Shown: positions 9,787 through 21,307 of the stretch, piece by piece
Layout: each line of letters starts with the position of its first letter
Position numbering within the stretch: position 1 is the stretch's first letter
Source of the DNA: Myrmaecium sp. VS I D KN 1
Taxonomy: Eukaryota > Ascomycota > Dothideomycetes > Valsariales > Valsariaceae
Direction of reading: 5' to 3'
Length of the DNA: 64,000 bases
NCBI GenBank assembly: GCA_019775845.1
Contig: JADQAV010000008.1
Coordinates: forward strand, 930,001 to 994,000
The notes under the pieces: model-generated
Database searches by the model: none
What the model was told of the DNA's origin: nothing
The model's input: the letters and a program-made list of their open reading frames with translations, nothing else
Made by a program: the position numbers and the translations under genes

Positions 9787-12497
9787 ATGGCGTCCCCGGC
9801 TTCCCCCAATAATGAGCCGCCTTCGCCAACTGCGTCTTTCTATGACATGAGTGATGATGAGGAAGGCGAATACAACACTATCAGACACGCAAGCAGTGGC
9901 AGAGGCGTGAAGCTCCTTTACACGAAGAGCAAGGTATGCTCGCCGCTATCTTCACGCGCCCGGAACATGCACTGATACGGACTTGACAGGTCTACGTGCA
10001 TCCGACACCATCCGCGAAAGATAATATCCCCGGCTTCATTGCCTTGGTTCAGCAGAAGCCGTCGCGGAATGCTCTGAGTGACCGACCATCGTCCTCATCA
10101 TCAGGAACAGCCATCCCGGCCTCCTCCCTCCTCTTAGCCTGGGTCCCTGAATCTTCCCTGGGAGACGCCTACGAAACATACGTGAAAGTGGACCTGTCGG
10201 ACTCTTCTTCTCCCCCAAAGCAATCCTACCTTGTGCCTCCCCCTCCAACGACCACAACACATGGAAGTACCGCGGGCAGCTATGCTTTTGCGGTGCCCGT
10301 AAGCGAGATATATTCTCTTCTCGTCCGCCCGCCCAGCCTGGGTTGGTGGTTTGGGAGTGTTGTGATCAACACACGTGCTGGCGACAGTTTTCCCGCCTTA
10401 TTCTTCCATGATAGTGAATGCCAGTCCACGATAATGCAAAGAAAGCGACTAGCGCGTGAGAGCTTCGACCCCTTCGGTGACGGCGGCGGCATGTTTTGGG
10501 GCGGTGATGAGGTTTTGCGCTGGTTGAAGAGATACGTGACGGTAGAACGATCTGCAGCAGAGCCAAGCATTTACCTGATCAACCCCACTGTGGAGGATAA
10601 GATATCCTTCGGCGAGAGAGCCCCCGGTTCCGCTGACGCCCGGGGTTCTGGCGACAAAGCAGCAGGTAGTGACTCGACAGCTGCTCCGGCACGCAAAAGG
10701 GACGGGGGTATGGATCCTCTTACGAAAACTCTCAAGGAAGCCCGATGGAATTTCCTGGAGAAGCTCAGCCAGGTCACTACCTTCACTCGCCGAACGGCGC
10801 AGAATATAGCAGATAACCCGAAGATCCCCCCGCAGGTCAGGCGCCTAATGAAGAACCCAGAGGTGCAGACTCTCCAGGAGGAGTTCGACAGCGCTCGCAT
10901 TTATCTCGCAAGATGGGCCATGGGTATTGCTGAGCAAAGCGAGCGGGAGCGAAACCAAAGGATTTGGACAGCTAAAGATGTGCTGGAGATGGAAAACAGT
11001 TCGGTTGGCGAGTTCGAGATCCTTGAAATGGAGGCTGCAAATATGTCTCTGAGGGAGCGAAGAAAGCTCGTGACCCTGAGTGAATGGAAAGGGTTTTTTG
11101 ACCCCGCGACAGGAAGGCTTCAGATCACGCCGGACGAGGTGAAGGAGAAGATCTTCCACGGGGGCCTGGATCCTGAAGACGGAGTCCGAAAGGAGGCTTG
11201 GCTGTTCCTTCTCGAGGTTTACGATTGGGATAGCTCTAAGGAGGAGCGCCAGGCAGTTATGAACAGCAAAAGAGATGAGTATATCAGGCTCAAGGGCGCC
11301 TGGTGGGAGCGTATGATTGATGGACACGACACTGAAGAAGAGCATGAGTGGTGGCGTGAGCAGAAGAACAGAATAGGTATGCCTCTCTACTTGCAGCTCT
11401 CCTAAGGCCTGGATAACTGACTTTGCCCCATTCCACGGGGTTCGCACTGTAGAAAAGGATGTCCACCGCACAGATCGACACGTCCTCATATACGCAGGCG
11501 AAGACATACCTCATCCTGACCCGGATTCCCCGTTTGCGGATGTGGGCACCAACGTGCACCTCGAGCAGATGAAAGACATGCTTTTGACTTATAACGAATA
11601 CAATAAGGACCTTGGTTATGTCCAAGGTATGAGCGATTTGCTCTCCCCGATATACGCTGTCATGCAAGATGACGCGGTGGCATTTTGGGCCTTTGTCAAC
11701 TTCATGGATCGGATGGTACGCCTTTATATTACTAAGTATGCTCTTCTTCAGCTAACATAAGACCTCAGGAACGTAACTTTCTGCGTGACCAGTCGGGCAT
11801 GCGAAAGCAGCTCCTTACCCTCGATCACCTGGTGCAGCTTATGGATCCAAAGCTATACTTGCACCTTCAAGCCGCAGACTCAACCAACTTCTTCTTTTTC
11901 TTCCGCATGCTACTCGTGTGGTATAAGCGCGAGTTCGAGTGGCCAGACGTCCTTAAATTATGGGAGTGTCTTTGGACGGACTACTATAGCAGCAACTTCC
12001 ACCTCTTCATTGCGCTGGCCATTTTGGAAAGGCATCGAGATGTCATCATGCAACATCTGAAGCACTTCGACGAAGTGCTCAAATATGGTAGGACTTGAGC
12101 CTTGTCACCCCCTTTATGACGCGCGATGCTAACACATGCCGTAGTCAATGAGCTATCTGGCACGATCGATCTTCAGAGCACCCTCGTCCGCGCGGAAGCA
12201 TTGTTCAGACGCTTCCAGCGGACAGTCGAGATGATCGACAAGAAACACAACTTCCCCGCCGCTCCAAGTGCACGCCAACGCAAGCCGATTGCTGGAGAGT
12301 CTTCCAAAACCCAACAACAGGACACGGCCACTTCATCATCCACCGCAGCCGGTGCCTCGTCAAACGCAACCTCCGTCGAGGCGGACAAGGCAAAGGAGAA
12401 CGTCGTCAGTCCGGAACTGCGGAGCCTCCTCAGCCGCAAGGTGGAGAAGCTGGATAAGAATGAGATCCAGGCGCATGGCGGCGGTATTTCCAAGTAG
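9787..12497 (+). CDS. gyp7: Gyp7-type TBC-domain Rab GTPase-activating protein
   Basis: The gene encodes 822 residues in five exons: 9787-9933, 9990-11376, 11453-11715, 11769-12087 and 12145-12497. Gyp7 speeds GTP hydrolysis by Rab proteins, in yeast chiefly the vacuolar Ypt7. The N-terminal half (VYVHPTPSAKDNIPGFIALV and following) is the PH-like N-terminal region of Gyp7/TBC1D15 proteins. The TBC domain starts at about residue 430 with GVRKEAWLFLLEVYDW. It contains the arginine-finger motif IEKDVHR, split by the second intron, and the glutamine-finger motif GYVQG. It ends around WPDVLKLWECLWTDYY and FIALAILERHRDVI. YVNELSGTIDL, rebuilt across the last intron, is typical of Gyp7. Both catalytic residues are present, so the GAP should be active. 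Confidence 0.93.
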
Positions 12498-12842
12498 GGT
12501 CTCTATTTTCCGTTCAGTACGGGTGGTCAGGCGTTTAGTGGAAGTCTACGCCCGAGCGCAAGTTGGTAATGTCGGTAATGTCTGCTCAAATCCGTTGTTT
12601 GTGCCTTCGTAATGTCAAGTCGACTTTTGAGGCCTGTGAGATTTCTGTGACTTGTTCTTCTTGATAATCGTGGAATAAGTTGATCCTGTGTGCTGTCCGT
12701 AAGCCGCTCCTTGCTTTTGTGCCCTCCTGCCGTCGTAGGTCACGCGGAAAAGGCTATTCTCACTGCCTATGCAGCAGTGCCGGTGCAACGTCGTGAAGGA
12801 TGATAGGTATTTACTCGTATAGCGTCTTTTTCTCTATTTTCT

Positions 12843-13003
12843 ATTATTTTCTTTTATTTTCTTTTATTTTCTTTTNNNNNNNNNNNNNNNNNNNNNNNNN
12901 NNNNNNNNNNNNNNNNNNNNNNNNNNNNNNNNNNNNNNNNNNNNNNTTCTTTTATTTTCTTTTATTTTCTTTTATTTTTTTTTATTTTCTTTTATTTTCT
13001 TTT
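12843..13003. repeat. (ATTTTCTTTT)n microsatellite containing an N gap
   Basis: Ten-base units ATTTTCTTTT run from about 12843 into the gap at 12876-12946 and continue to about 13003. The identical sequence on both sides shows the gap lies inside the repeat and that its true length is unknown. Confidence 0.9.
12876..12946. other. assembly gap (71 N)
   Basis: Run of N. It interrupts the decamer microsatellite, so missing sequence is probably more of the same repeat. Confidence 0.98.
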
Positions 13004-14155
13004 TCTTCCTTGGTAGTCTTATAGCCCGGTATATAAAACCCCACTGGGTGATATCTTTTCGTCATCTACCTCCTCTTCGCTTTTCCTGTATTTCTATCTC
13101 ATTACACTTTTTGTCCTCAGTTGTCGAGTCCATACTGCATTTCATGAGCATCCCTTCACTCCTTCCCTACCACTTTCTCTACCGCCACTGATCTCGTACG
13201 GGTGTAAGCTGCTATCGAGATCCCAATCTCTCGAAAGCCAAGCAAACGAAAGAAAGAAAGATAAAGTCAATATCCGAGCATATTTATTTCTATTTTTATG
13301 TTTCTATGTTTTGATAATTCCGTTATCGGCTTTGGTCTTCTTTATTACGCCTGCTATGTGATACTACCCAATAAATATTTATACGAGTTCTATTCAAGAT
13401 GATAATCAACCGAAGAAAGTGGCGCAACGAAGATAGCACCGTTCTTCTTGTCCCTTCCGTCTCCGCTGCTGCTGCTGCTACTGCTGCTGATCGACTAGCC
13501 ACTACTCTCGGTGCGAATAGGAACGGTCCAGGGGCTGTAAGCGCAGCTGTTGTGAGGGCCATGGGCTATACAGAGTAGTAGTCACAGCCCAACGCTCTCA
13601 GACAGCTAGGAGAAGTAGGAAACAAAAGTGAGGGGTTTAATCCATCACTTCGCGGTGGACGTTGAGAAGCGTGTCGACACGCACACGCCCTGTGGTGAAA
13701 ACGTTGTCACAGTGACGGACGCTAGTAAGCCAAATAGCAAGTGTTGACATGAGGAGGAACGGCTACTGCTGTTGTTGTCACAAATCTTTCAAGAGCGTTT
13801 GGGGGCTCTTGGTTGGAAATCACATTCATCTTATTATATTATCTTGGTCGTTTCTCCATGACAACGATAGTGACAGTAGAAACAATAACGGACGGAAAAA
13901 TTGGTGCATAACATTGGCCGATCTTTTTGTTTTTCTTTTCCTTTTTCTGATACTGATACTTAACCCCCACTATACATCCTCTAAATGTTGACCTTCAGTT
14001 GATCCGAGAGAAACAGAACGCCCGCTCGCGTTATTTGAGGAGAGGGAGAGAGAGGGAGTGGATAACTTACGTCTTCGATCCAGCGCACCTTCGTAAATAT
14101 ATATTCGCTTTCCATTAGGAACACAAAGAGCATTCAAGGATTATTATCATCGATC

Positions 14156-15729
14156 ATGACGAAGAAGCCACCACAACCATCGCCACTGCGATCGCCCTCG
14201 AACAGCTGGCGTCCGACCAGCCAAGCTGAAAGCAGAGCCAATAGGCAGAACCGACCTACCATCTCGCCGCGCTGCACTACCCTTGGCGGGCTGCGCAACC
14301 TGGTAGACGGGATCCCATTCGGCGTGCACCGCGCTTTTGAAGAGGCCTCAGAGGCAGCGCTCGCAGCGGCGACCGATCGACACGCGCTGCACGTGTGGGA
14401 GGTGCGGGGGGAGGTAGATGAGCTTCTGCACCTGAGCGCGGTGGCGTGGGAGTTGCGGTACGCGAAGCGGTACAGCAGCGGGGAGGAGCGGCCGGATGGC
14501 TGCGTCGTGGTGGTCGAAGAGGGTGAGGGGTGCTATGAAAAGGCCGTTTCGGTTGTGGCCGACGGATTGGGATCGGAGGGAGTGGAGAAACACGTGAAGA
14601 GGGCGCGGTACTGGGAGGACCGCGTCGCGGTCGTGAAGCTGATGAGGTCGCGGTGGTGGCCGTGTACGCGTGCTATCGCCGAGGCCGTGCTGCGGGTCAG
14701 CGCAACGTGCGGCTTTGAGGAGAGCGCCGGCGTGGTCTGGCACCATAGCTCGACGCTCCCAATCCTGGCTAAGTTCCTCGTTGACGTCGCGTATGAGAAG
14801 CGGATTCGGATCAAGGCGGTCACGATTCATGATGCCCTCCGCCTCGATACGGAGCGCATGCGGCTGCACCATGCCGACGACGCTGGTCTCTTGAACGAGA
14901 TCTATCAGGTTGTCGGTAAGAGGAAGATCATCCTCGTCTTTTACGACCAGTTCACACTGGGCCTCCGAGCCAGCTTGGTCGCACGGCTTCCAGACTTTCA
15001 CACCCACTGGCCCGTTCTCGCTCCCTGGGGAATCCTGCGTGATGCCGTCCGGGATACCTTTGACGATTTGGCAGTCAACGTCTTTCGTCTTCTAGCAACA
15101 CTGACTGGCGTCAGTGGCAAGGCCTGTGTCGCCCGTCCGAGGCAATCCATCCCGAAGGAAGACCTCGGATGGTGGGCGTCCTCCGCTCTTCGAGAGGAGT
15201 CCTATGCAGACTCAGCATGCTCTTTGAAGAGATGCATGCGGGACATCTGGTTTCTGGCTGGATGTGCCGCACCCCGGTGGTCACAAATCAGCCCTGGGTC
15301 TCCTCTCCGATGTCACGGCTGCTGCTGGGGCCCAACAGACTCCGTGATGATCTGTTCGCAGCCCGCGTCGACGTCGACCCCGAGGGCGACGCTGTGAGAC
15401 TATCCACTGTCGGTCGATGCCACATCCTGCTGAATCGCCCAGGCCGCCGTATGGACGAAGAGATCGACCGGCTTTGGAACCTTCATATGGTGCACATCCG
15501 CCGTCGTCTGGAAGCGGGTTGGAAGATCACGATCCCCGTCGTCGCCGCGCGTGCCTGGAAGGAGTTGCGTGCGGTCCTAGCCGAGGCGTTGGAGGAAGCT
15601 GCTGCAAATGATGCCGTGGAAGGTTGGCAGTCGATGGAGCGAGATGGTCTTCGTGAAGCCATCAACGGACTGAGGCATTCCGCCATGACTCGAATCTGCG
15701 CGCGCTCACTGGGACAGCGCGAGCTGTGA
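14156..15729 (+). CDS. unrecognised fungal protein, reading frame changes near 15.1-15.3 kb
   Basis: Frame one is open from the ATG at 14156 to 15397 (413 codons). A second frame, with strongly protein-like sequence (LLLGPNRLRDDLFAARVDV to SLGQREL), is open to 15729. The body contains WHHSSTLPILAKFLVDVAYE, KRKIILVFYDQFTLGL and FDDLAVNVFRLLATL, which look like real globular protein, but I recognise no family. Joining the frames needs either an intron, for example 15110-15291 (GTCAGT...CAG, phase 0), or a frameshift between about 15120 and 15290. The intron reading would drop the poorly protein-like end of frame one and give about 463 residues. The first 40 residues are Ser/Pro/Arg-rich. Unknown function; a decaying gene or an assembly error cannot be excluded. 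Confidence 0.55.
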
Positions 15730-16205
15730 GCTCGGCGTCGTGGTGTCGTTAACTCGGAGCCTCAGGTACACACCAGAGATATCAGCACCTAGATGGTCGT
15801 CCAATCATCAAAGGTACATAGCGGCTTTGCTAGCCGGATGATGATTGGCGGCGCTAGATACCCCACATCCGACACCCCGCAATACCCCAGCATTTACCCC
15901 GGCCTGAGCTAACAAGCCACCGCGGGTATCCGCTCCTATCCGCTCTCCCGCTCGATGATCCTCCGACAGTAAGCCACCGTATGTCAATATGTAGAGGTAC
16001 CAGTAAGCGGCCGCTCACTTGTTCGAATGACGCGGTGTCGGTCCTGTCAGCGCAACTTCCATTCATTAATTTAAGCCGGTCGGTCTCCTGCTGACCCGCT
16101 TCCCTTGATCCCTTTTCTCCTTTCTCCGATTCTGCCTGTCACTTCTTATGCTTCCTCTATCTTCATAAACCTCAATCAGAATCCTTCCTTTACAGACCGG
16201 CTAAG
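15730..16205. other. intergenic, P450 promoter
   Basis: The stretch is 476 bp. A CT-rich tract (about 16100-16190) lies directly upstream of the P450 start codon. Nothing else is recognised. Confidence 0.5.
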
Positions 16206-18035
16206 ATGGCGCCTGTAGCACTTTTCTATGATCTCGTAGCCTCTCCCGTCCGCTTCATCGCGCTCATCTTGGTGACATGCTGTATATATGTACGTACGAG
16301 CCAACGCATCCCCCGGCTATGGAGCAAGAGTCTAACAACGACATCCTAGGTGCTCGGAGGGATTGTGTACCGCCTCACCCTTCATCCGCTCGCCAAATAC
16401 CCCGGGCCGTTCCTCGCCAGAGTGACCGATGTTTACATGGCCTACCACGCCTGGAAAGGCGACCGACACCTCGAGTTCGCGCGATGCCACGATAAATACG
16501 GTGCGTTGTCCTGTCATCGCAGTCTCCTACTCCGGCAAGGGTAAGACGGACGGAACGAATGTTTAACATGACGCCAGGCCGATTCGTGCGAACGGGACCC
16601 AACACGCTCTCGATCAACAGCGGCTCGGCGCTGAAGACGATCTACGGCTTCAAGGCCAACGTCCGCAAGGCCGACTTCTACTCCGCCTTCCCCGTCAACA
16701 AAGCCGCCTACAACGTGCACAACAGCATCGACAAGCCCGTCCACGCCCGGAAGCGCCGCGTGCTCGCCCACGCCTTCTCCGACCACGCCATCAAGAGCAT
16801 GGAGCGCTACATCCTCGCCAACGTCCGGACCGCCTGCGACGTCATCCGCGGACAGCCACAGCCGCAGCAGCCGCAGCAACAGGAGGTGGTCACCGAGAAG
16901 GACGGGTGGTCCGCGCCCGCCAATGCGGCCGATTTCTGCGATTGGCTCACCTTCGACATCATGGGCGATCTTGCGTTCGGGAAAGCGTTCGGGATGTTGG
17001 AGAGTCCCCGGAACCGATTCGCCATCGAGATGGTCGGAAACGCGGCGCACCGCCACTTGATCGTAAGCACGCACGCCCCCTTGATCACGGTATCTGAGTA
17101 ACCACTGAAATCGACCCTTTGCGCAGTGCGGCACCCACCTCACCCTCCATCGCCTCCATCTCGACCGGCTGCTCTTCCCCAAGATCGCCAGCGGGCGGGC
17201 GCGGTACATGGAGTACAGCCGGGCGCAGGCGGCCGAGCGGACGAAGCAAGGGCTGGATAGCGAACGGAAGGACTTCTTCTACTACCTCCTCCACGCCACC
17301 GACCCGGAGACGGGCGCCGGCTTCACGCCCGCCGAGCTCTGGGGCGAGAGCAACCTGCTGATCATCGCCGGCAGCGACACCACCTCCACCGTCATGGCCG
17401 CCACCCTCTTCTACCTGACGCACAACCCGGCCGCGCTCGGCCGGCTCGCGCGCGAGGTGCGGACCGCCTTCGCCAACGTCGAGGATATCGTCAGCGGACC
17501 TGCGCTGAACGGCTGTCACTACCTCCGCGCCTGCATCGACGAGGCGATGCGTCTCAGCCCGCCTGTCGGTGGTATGCTGCCGCGGACGGTCCTCCCGGGC
17601 GGCCTTACGGTGGACGGCGAGTTCATCCCCGAAGGCGTCGAGATCGGCGTGCCGCACTACACCCTCCACCACAACCCCGACTACTACCCCGCCCCATTCA
17701 CCTACCAACCCGAACGGTGGATCCCCGGCTCTACACCCGCGGTTACGGCGGACAGCGTGGCGGTGGCGCAGTCCGCGTTCTGCCCCTTCAGCGTCGGCCC
17801 GCGCGGCTGCATCGGCAAGGGGTTGGCGTACGTCGAGCTGACCGTGAGTATCGCGCAGCTGGTATGGTTGTACGACATCCGATTGGTGCCCGGCACGCAC
17901 CTGGGCGAAGGCGGATGCGGGCCCGCGGTCGAAGAGGGCCGGCGGCGGCCGGGGGAGTATCAGTTGAAGGACACCTTCACGGCGGCCAAGGATGGCCCGT
18001 TGATCCAGGTGAAGCTGCGGGATCGAAATCTTTGA
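16206..18035 (+). CDS. cytochrome P450 monooxygenase
   Basis: The protein is 542 residues in four exons: 16206-16289, 16350-16500, 16578-17062 and 17127-18035. The N-terminus (residues 5-35) is one hydrophobic helix, the usual ER anchor, followed by the Pro-rich hinge HPLAKYPGPF. P450 landmarks are in order: I-helix oxygen-binding AGSDTT, K-helix ExxR in EAMR, the PERW motif, and the haem loop FCPFSVGPRGCIGKG with the ligand Cys. The N-terminal half (HDKYGRFVRTGPNTLSIN, KADFYSAFPV) resembles the fungal group that includes benzoate 4-hydroxylase-like and isotrichodermin C-15 hydroxylase-like enzymes. The substrate cannot be read from the sequence. No polyketide synthase, peptide synthetase or terpene gene lies nearby, so a cluster role is not supported. 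All key residues are intact. Confidence 0.9.
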
Positions 18036-18369
18036 AGCGGTTCGTTGCCGTTGATCTGGTGGACGCCCTTCCATGTCCGTAGCGCTGGTTGTGTTTCGTT
18101 CGTCTGACTATGTGTATGTACGCGTAATTTTGGCATCTGCTGTCGCTCTGATCGGTACGCTCTGGTCCATCGTGCAAATGCAGTATCCTGCTTTCCTGAC
18201 TGCACGTAGATGATCAGTAACTCCGCCCTACCATGCCCACTGTCCGAGTCCTATGGACGTGATAGGTATATGCACGATGATGCTGTGTACCGCGGTCTTT
18301 TCTGCCAAAATATTCGTGTTCTTCTTGCAGGGGTATCATCCAGATCGTCTCAAAGGCCTCTCCCATGCT
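18036..18369. other. short convergent intergenic region
   Basis: 334 bp between the 3' ends of the P450 gene and the DUF2011 gene. Nothing recognised. Confidence 0.5.
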
Positions 18370-19277
18370 TCACTGAGCATCATTGTCCATCTCCGAGTCG
18401 CTCCCGCTCTGCTCCTCCTTCGTCTCCCCCTCAGCTGTACCCCCAGCCTCGTTCGTCCCTGCCCCGGCCGCTTTCTTCGCCTTCTCCCTCGCCCTCTTCT
18501 TATGCTTCTTCTCCCGATTCTTCCGAGCCCTCTTCTCCTTCTCATGCGCCTCCTTCTCCAGCCTCGCCTGACGCTCCATCTCCTCTTTCTCCAGCAACGC
18601 CCGCGCATTCTTCCGTCGCGCAATCCTCGTCTTCTTCCCGACCCGCGTCCTCTCCTTTTTCTCCGCAACACCCCGCTCATCCGCCGGCGCTCGCGTAACC
18701 GTCAACCGCAGCACCCGCCACGGCATCGCGCACCCGGGCCAGGGCATCCGCGACAGCCGCCGCACCTCCTCCGCCGTCACGGCCGCGGCCGCGAACTCGT
18801 GCATCCGCGCTCGTTTTCCCGCCTCCGGCTGGTCCCAGAGATAGTAGCCCAGCGGCCGATGCGGGACCACGAACCCCGGTTCCCCCTGAAAGGCGGGGGG
18901 AGAGTGCACGCGGATCCGTTGCACGGGAGCGACCGCGCCTTCGCCCGAGAAGAGACGGAACTCCAATTCCTCTTCCTCTGCTTCTGCCTCGGGCGGTTGT
19001 CCCGGCTCCACGGCTCCGTCGACCGCCATGCGGTCATTGTCTAGTGCGACTGCGCCGACGACGGGCTCGACGGTCTCATATTGCGCACCCACTTTCGAGA
19101 GGAAGAGGTCGGTCAGCTCCGGGTCCGGCGTGGATCGGGGCGAGGAGGGTGGGGAGTAGAGCTCCGCGCGACGGACGCTGTGTGAGGGAGGACCATGTTG
19201 AGTACGTCATCAAACACTTGAGTTATGTGTGTGAGCGTGAGGTCCACTTACCGCTTAGCTTCCGGAAGGGCAAACAT
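18370..19277 (-). CDS. DUF2011-domain protein
   Basis: Two exons, 19277-19252 and 19177-18370, with a 74-nt intron, give 277 residues. The first exon encodes only MFALPEAKR; splicing continues into VRRAELYSPPSSPRSTPDPE and DLFLSKVGAQYE. The middle part (FRLFSGEGAVAPVQRIRVHS, GFVVPHRPLGYYLWD) matches the fungal DUF2011 family. The C-terminal third is a highly charged Lys/Arg/Glu helix (ALLEKEEMERQARLEKEAHE, then KKHKKRAREKAKK) suited to a coiled coil or a nucleolar/nuclear localisation signal, followed by an acidic tail. Function is unknown; the basic tail suggests a nuclear, possibly RNA- or ribosome-biogenesis-linked role, which is inference. Confidence 0.82.
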
Positions 19278-19522
19278 GGTCGTTGGTAACTGACGTGGTC
19301 GGAATGGAAGGTTGCTCGGCTTTTTTGCTAAAGACGTTCGCGAAGACATAACCGCGCCAAGCCTTGCGATATACAACCTCAGGCATCGAAAGAGTTATTG
19401 CTGCCTCAGCCTTACTAAGACTATGACTATGATTGCAAGCGTTCCGCGATCTCCTTATTATCTAAATATCTAAACTGTATACTCTAGTATCTACATGAAC
19501 AACATTGTACAGCGAAGAAACA

Positions 19523-20781
19523 TCACATGTATTTCTTCGGATCTAGACTCCGCAAATCCGCACTCTTAGCCTTGCCCTCGAACACAATCTCCGAAACACA
19601 CTTGCCAGTCGCCGGCGCATTCTGGATGCCCCAGCAGGTGTGGCCAGCGGCGACGATCAAGCCCTTCACGCTGGTCTCACCGATCAGAGGGCCATTCCCG
19701 CGACTGACGTTGGGCAAGTAGCAAGCTTGCTTAGCCGTGACTTCGCCATCCCGCAGCTCGTCACTGATGCTGCCCACTTGGTCAATGATATCCTGGCAGC
19801 GCGACTCATCCACCTGCACCAAGTCGGTCGACTCCGGTAGCGGGATCAACGTGTCTCCTTCTCCACACGCGTACACCTCGTTGTTTGGCCGGGCATAGAT
19901 CTCCGGAGAGACCAGTTTCCGGCCGAGGGCGATCGTCGTAAATAAGCAATACGCCGAAACTGGTCGCGTCGGCCGGATCACCACGCTATGTGCACGGAGC
20001 GCGGAGATGGGCGCCGGCGGATAGACCGTCTTCGACCACGGACCTGCGGACAGGATCACCGTATCGGCAGACAGTGTGTGCGTCTCCCCGGTGTCCTTTG
20101 CGGTATATGTGACGGACTCGACAGCGTTACCGTTCTTGTTGATGCTGGTGACCGAGCCTAGTATTATTTTCACGCCAGCCTCTTGGGCAAGGTCGGCCAT
20201 CGAGGTGGTGAACTGGTATGGGTGTACCTGCGCGGTGGTCGTCGGGTCACCCATCGCTTCATAAGCCTGCACGCCTTCGGGATCTACCCAGTCGAGGTCT
20301 TTAGGAACGCCAGCCGCGCGCAAGAGGCTGAGTGCATGCTGGCTCCGTTTCTGTAGCGAAACGGAGTCTCCAGCCTGGTTCGCGAGGGCGGCGTTCTTCT
20401 TGCTCGGCTTCATGTCTCGCCCTTTCGCATCGAGCTGGCCACAGTACACTGCTCTATATCCCCAGCACTGTGCGCCCCCATGCTTGTCCGCGAGCTCCTT
20501 ATGTAGTCGATAACTGAGCGGTACGATGCAGCTAGGATAGGCCCATAATGCAAGGAGACCTCCAGCTTTACCCGATGCTCCTCCGGCAATGCAAGTCGCT
20601 TCCAAGAGGGTGATGGAGTGCGAGGCAGGATTGAAGGACGGATGGCGCGACAGGAAGTAGGCACAAGTGCTACCGATAATACCGCCACCTGAATCCCGGT
20701 TAGTATGTGCCCGGTATGTCTCGCAGTTCTTATTCACTCGCCAATGATTACAATGTTCTTTTTGCCTTCAGGCGCAGCCAT
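19523..20781 (-). CDS. tda3: FAD-dependent oxidoreductase, DAO family, Tda3-like
   Basis: Two exons, 20781-20742 and 20688-19523, give 401 residues. Exon 1 encodes MAAPEGKKNIVIIG; joining it to exon 2 rebuilds the FAD-binding motif IVIIGGGIIGSTCAYFLS. This requires the 53-nt intron to start with GC (GCGAGT) rather than GT; the branch site ACTAAC and the CAG end are normal. Later landmarks are LLEATCIAGGASGKAGGLLA and a C-terminal LIVAAGHTCWGIQNAPATGK, the second FAD-contact motif of the D-amino-acid-oxidase fold. The closest family I recognise is yeast Tda3, a putative oxidoreductase linked to endosome-Golgi traffic. The substrate is unknown. The frame beginning with the in-intron ATG at 20737 would lose the dinucleotide-binding start and is unlikely. 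Confidence 0.85.
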
Positions 20782-21307
20782 ATCGTCCCTAATTACGGAT
20801 GGAAGCAGGCAATGTATATACACTTGGGCATACGGAACGCCGGAAGAGTTTCACAGGTTGAAGACGTTGGCACGGTTGGCTACCCGCAGAGATGTGATAA
20901 CTGCCCGAGACTTGGCATACGTAGGCGCGGGGTACAAGTGGGACAAAATAACTAAGTATAGCCCTAGGTACTATACTAGGCGCGTTGGGATTAGCATCTC
21001 GTACCTAATGGTAAGGTAAATAGATTAATTTAGCGCTCGCTGTTCTTATATCAGGTAGGCAGTCAGGCTATATAAATATTCCTAGGAGCTCTACTCCGTA
21101 CATTAACTTCTCCCACTCAGCAGTTGACAGCCAAACATTTTAGGCTGCCCCAGGACCTGCCGCCTACGCAGCAATGGGCACCGGGAACAAGTCTAGCCGG
21201 ACCTTTTTCGTTGGCCAACCTGGGCGCGATTTGAATCTCTCCCCTTTCCCTCATACACCAGTCTATCATGAACAACGGGGTCTCCAAAGCGCAATCGAGG
21301 CGCTCCC
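20782..21307. other. AT-rich gene-free stretch upstream of tda3-like gene
   Basis: The sequence is low in GC around 20.94-21.1 kb, with short CCTAGG-type palindromes (for example CCTAG/CTAGG arms at 20963-20980). An ATG-led frame at 21174-21311 ends without family resemblance. The region leads into the DUF7924 fragment. Confidence 0.5.

Larger units (their letters stand above)
12498..14155. other. gene-free stretch with assembly gap and orphan core promoter
   Basis: The region holds a decamer microsatellite around a 71-base N gap (listed separately), a TATATAAAA box at 13030-13038 followed by a CT-rich leader-like sequence, and a GCT-rich run at 13459-13490. No conserved protein is found on either strand. 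The best open frames (about 80 codons) are low-complexity. Confidence 0.5.

Noticed and set aside
13323-13562. 79-codon minus-strand frame with Ala run
   Set aside because: It is built on a GCT microsatellite and AT-rich DNA, with no conserved features.
16514-18074. Long minus-strand frames opposite the P450 gene (231 and 329 codons)
   Set aside because: They mirror GC-rich P450 exons and have no recognisable family; the plus strand carries the haem-binding and I-helix motifs across clean introns.
14156-19277. Secondary-metabolite gene cluster around the P450 gene
   Set aside because: There is no core synthase or transporter; neighbours are an unknown protein and a DUF2011 protein.
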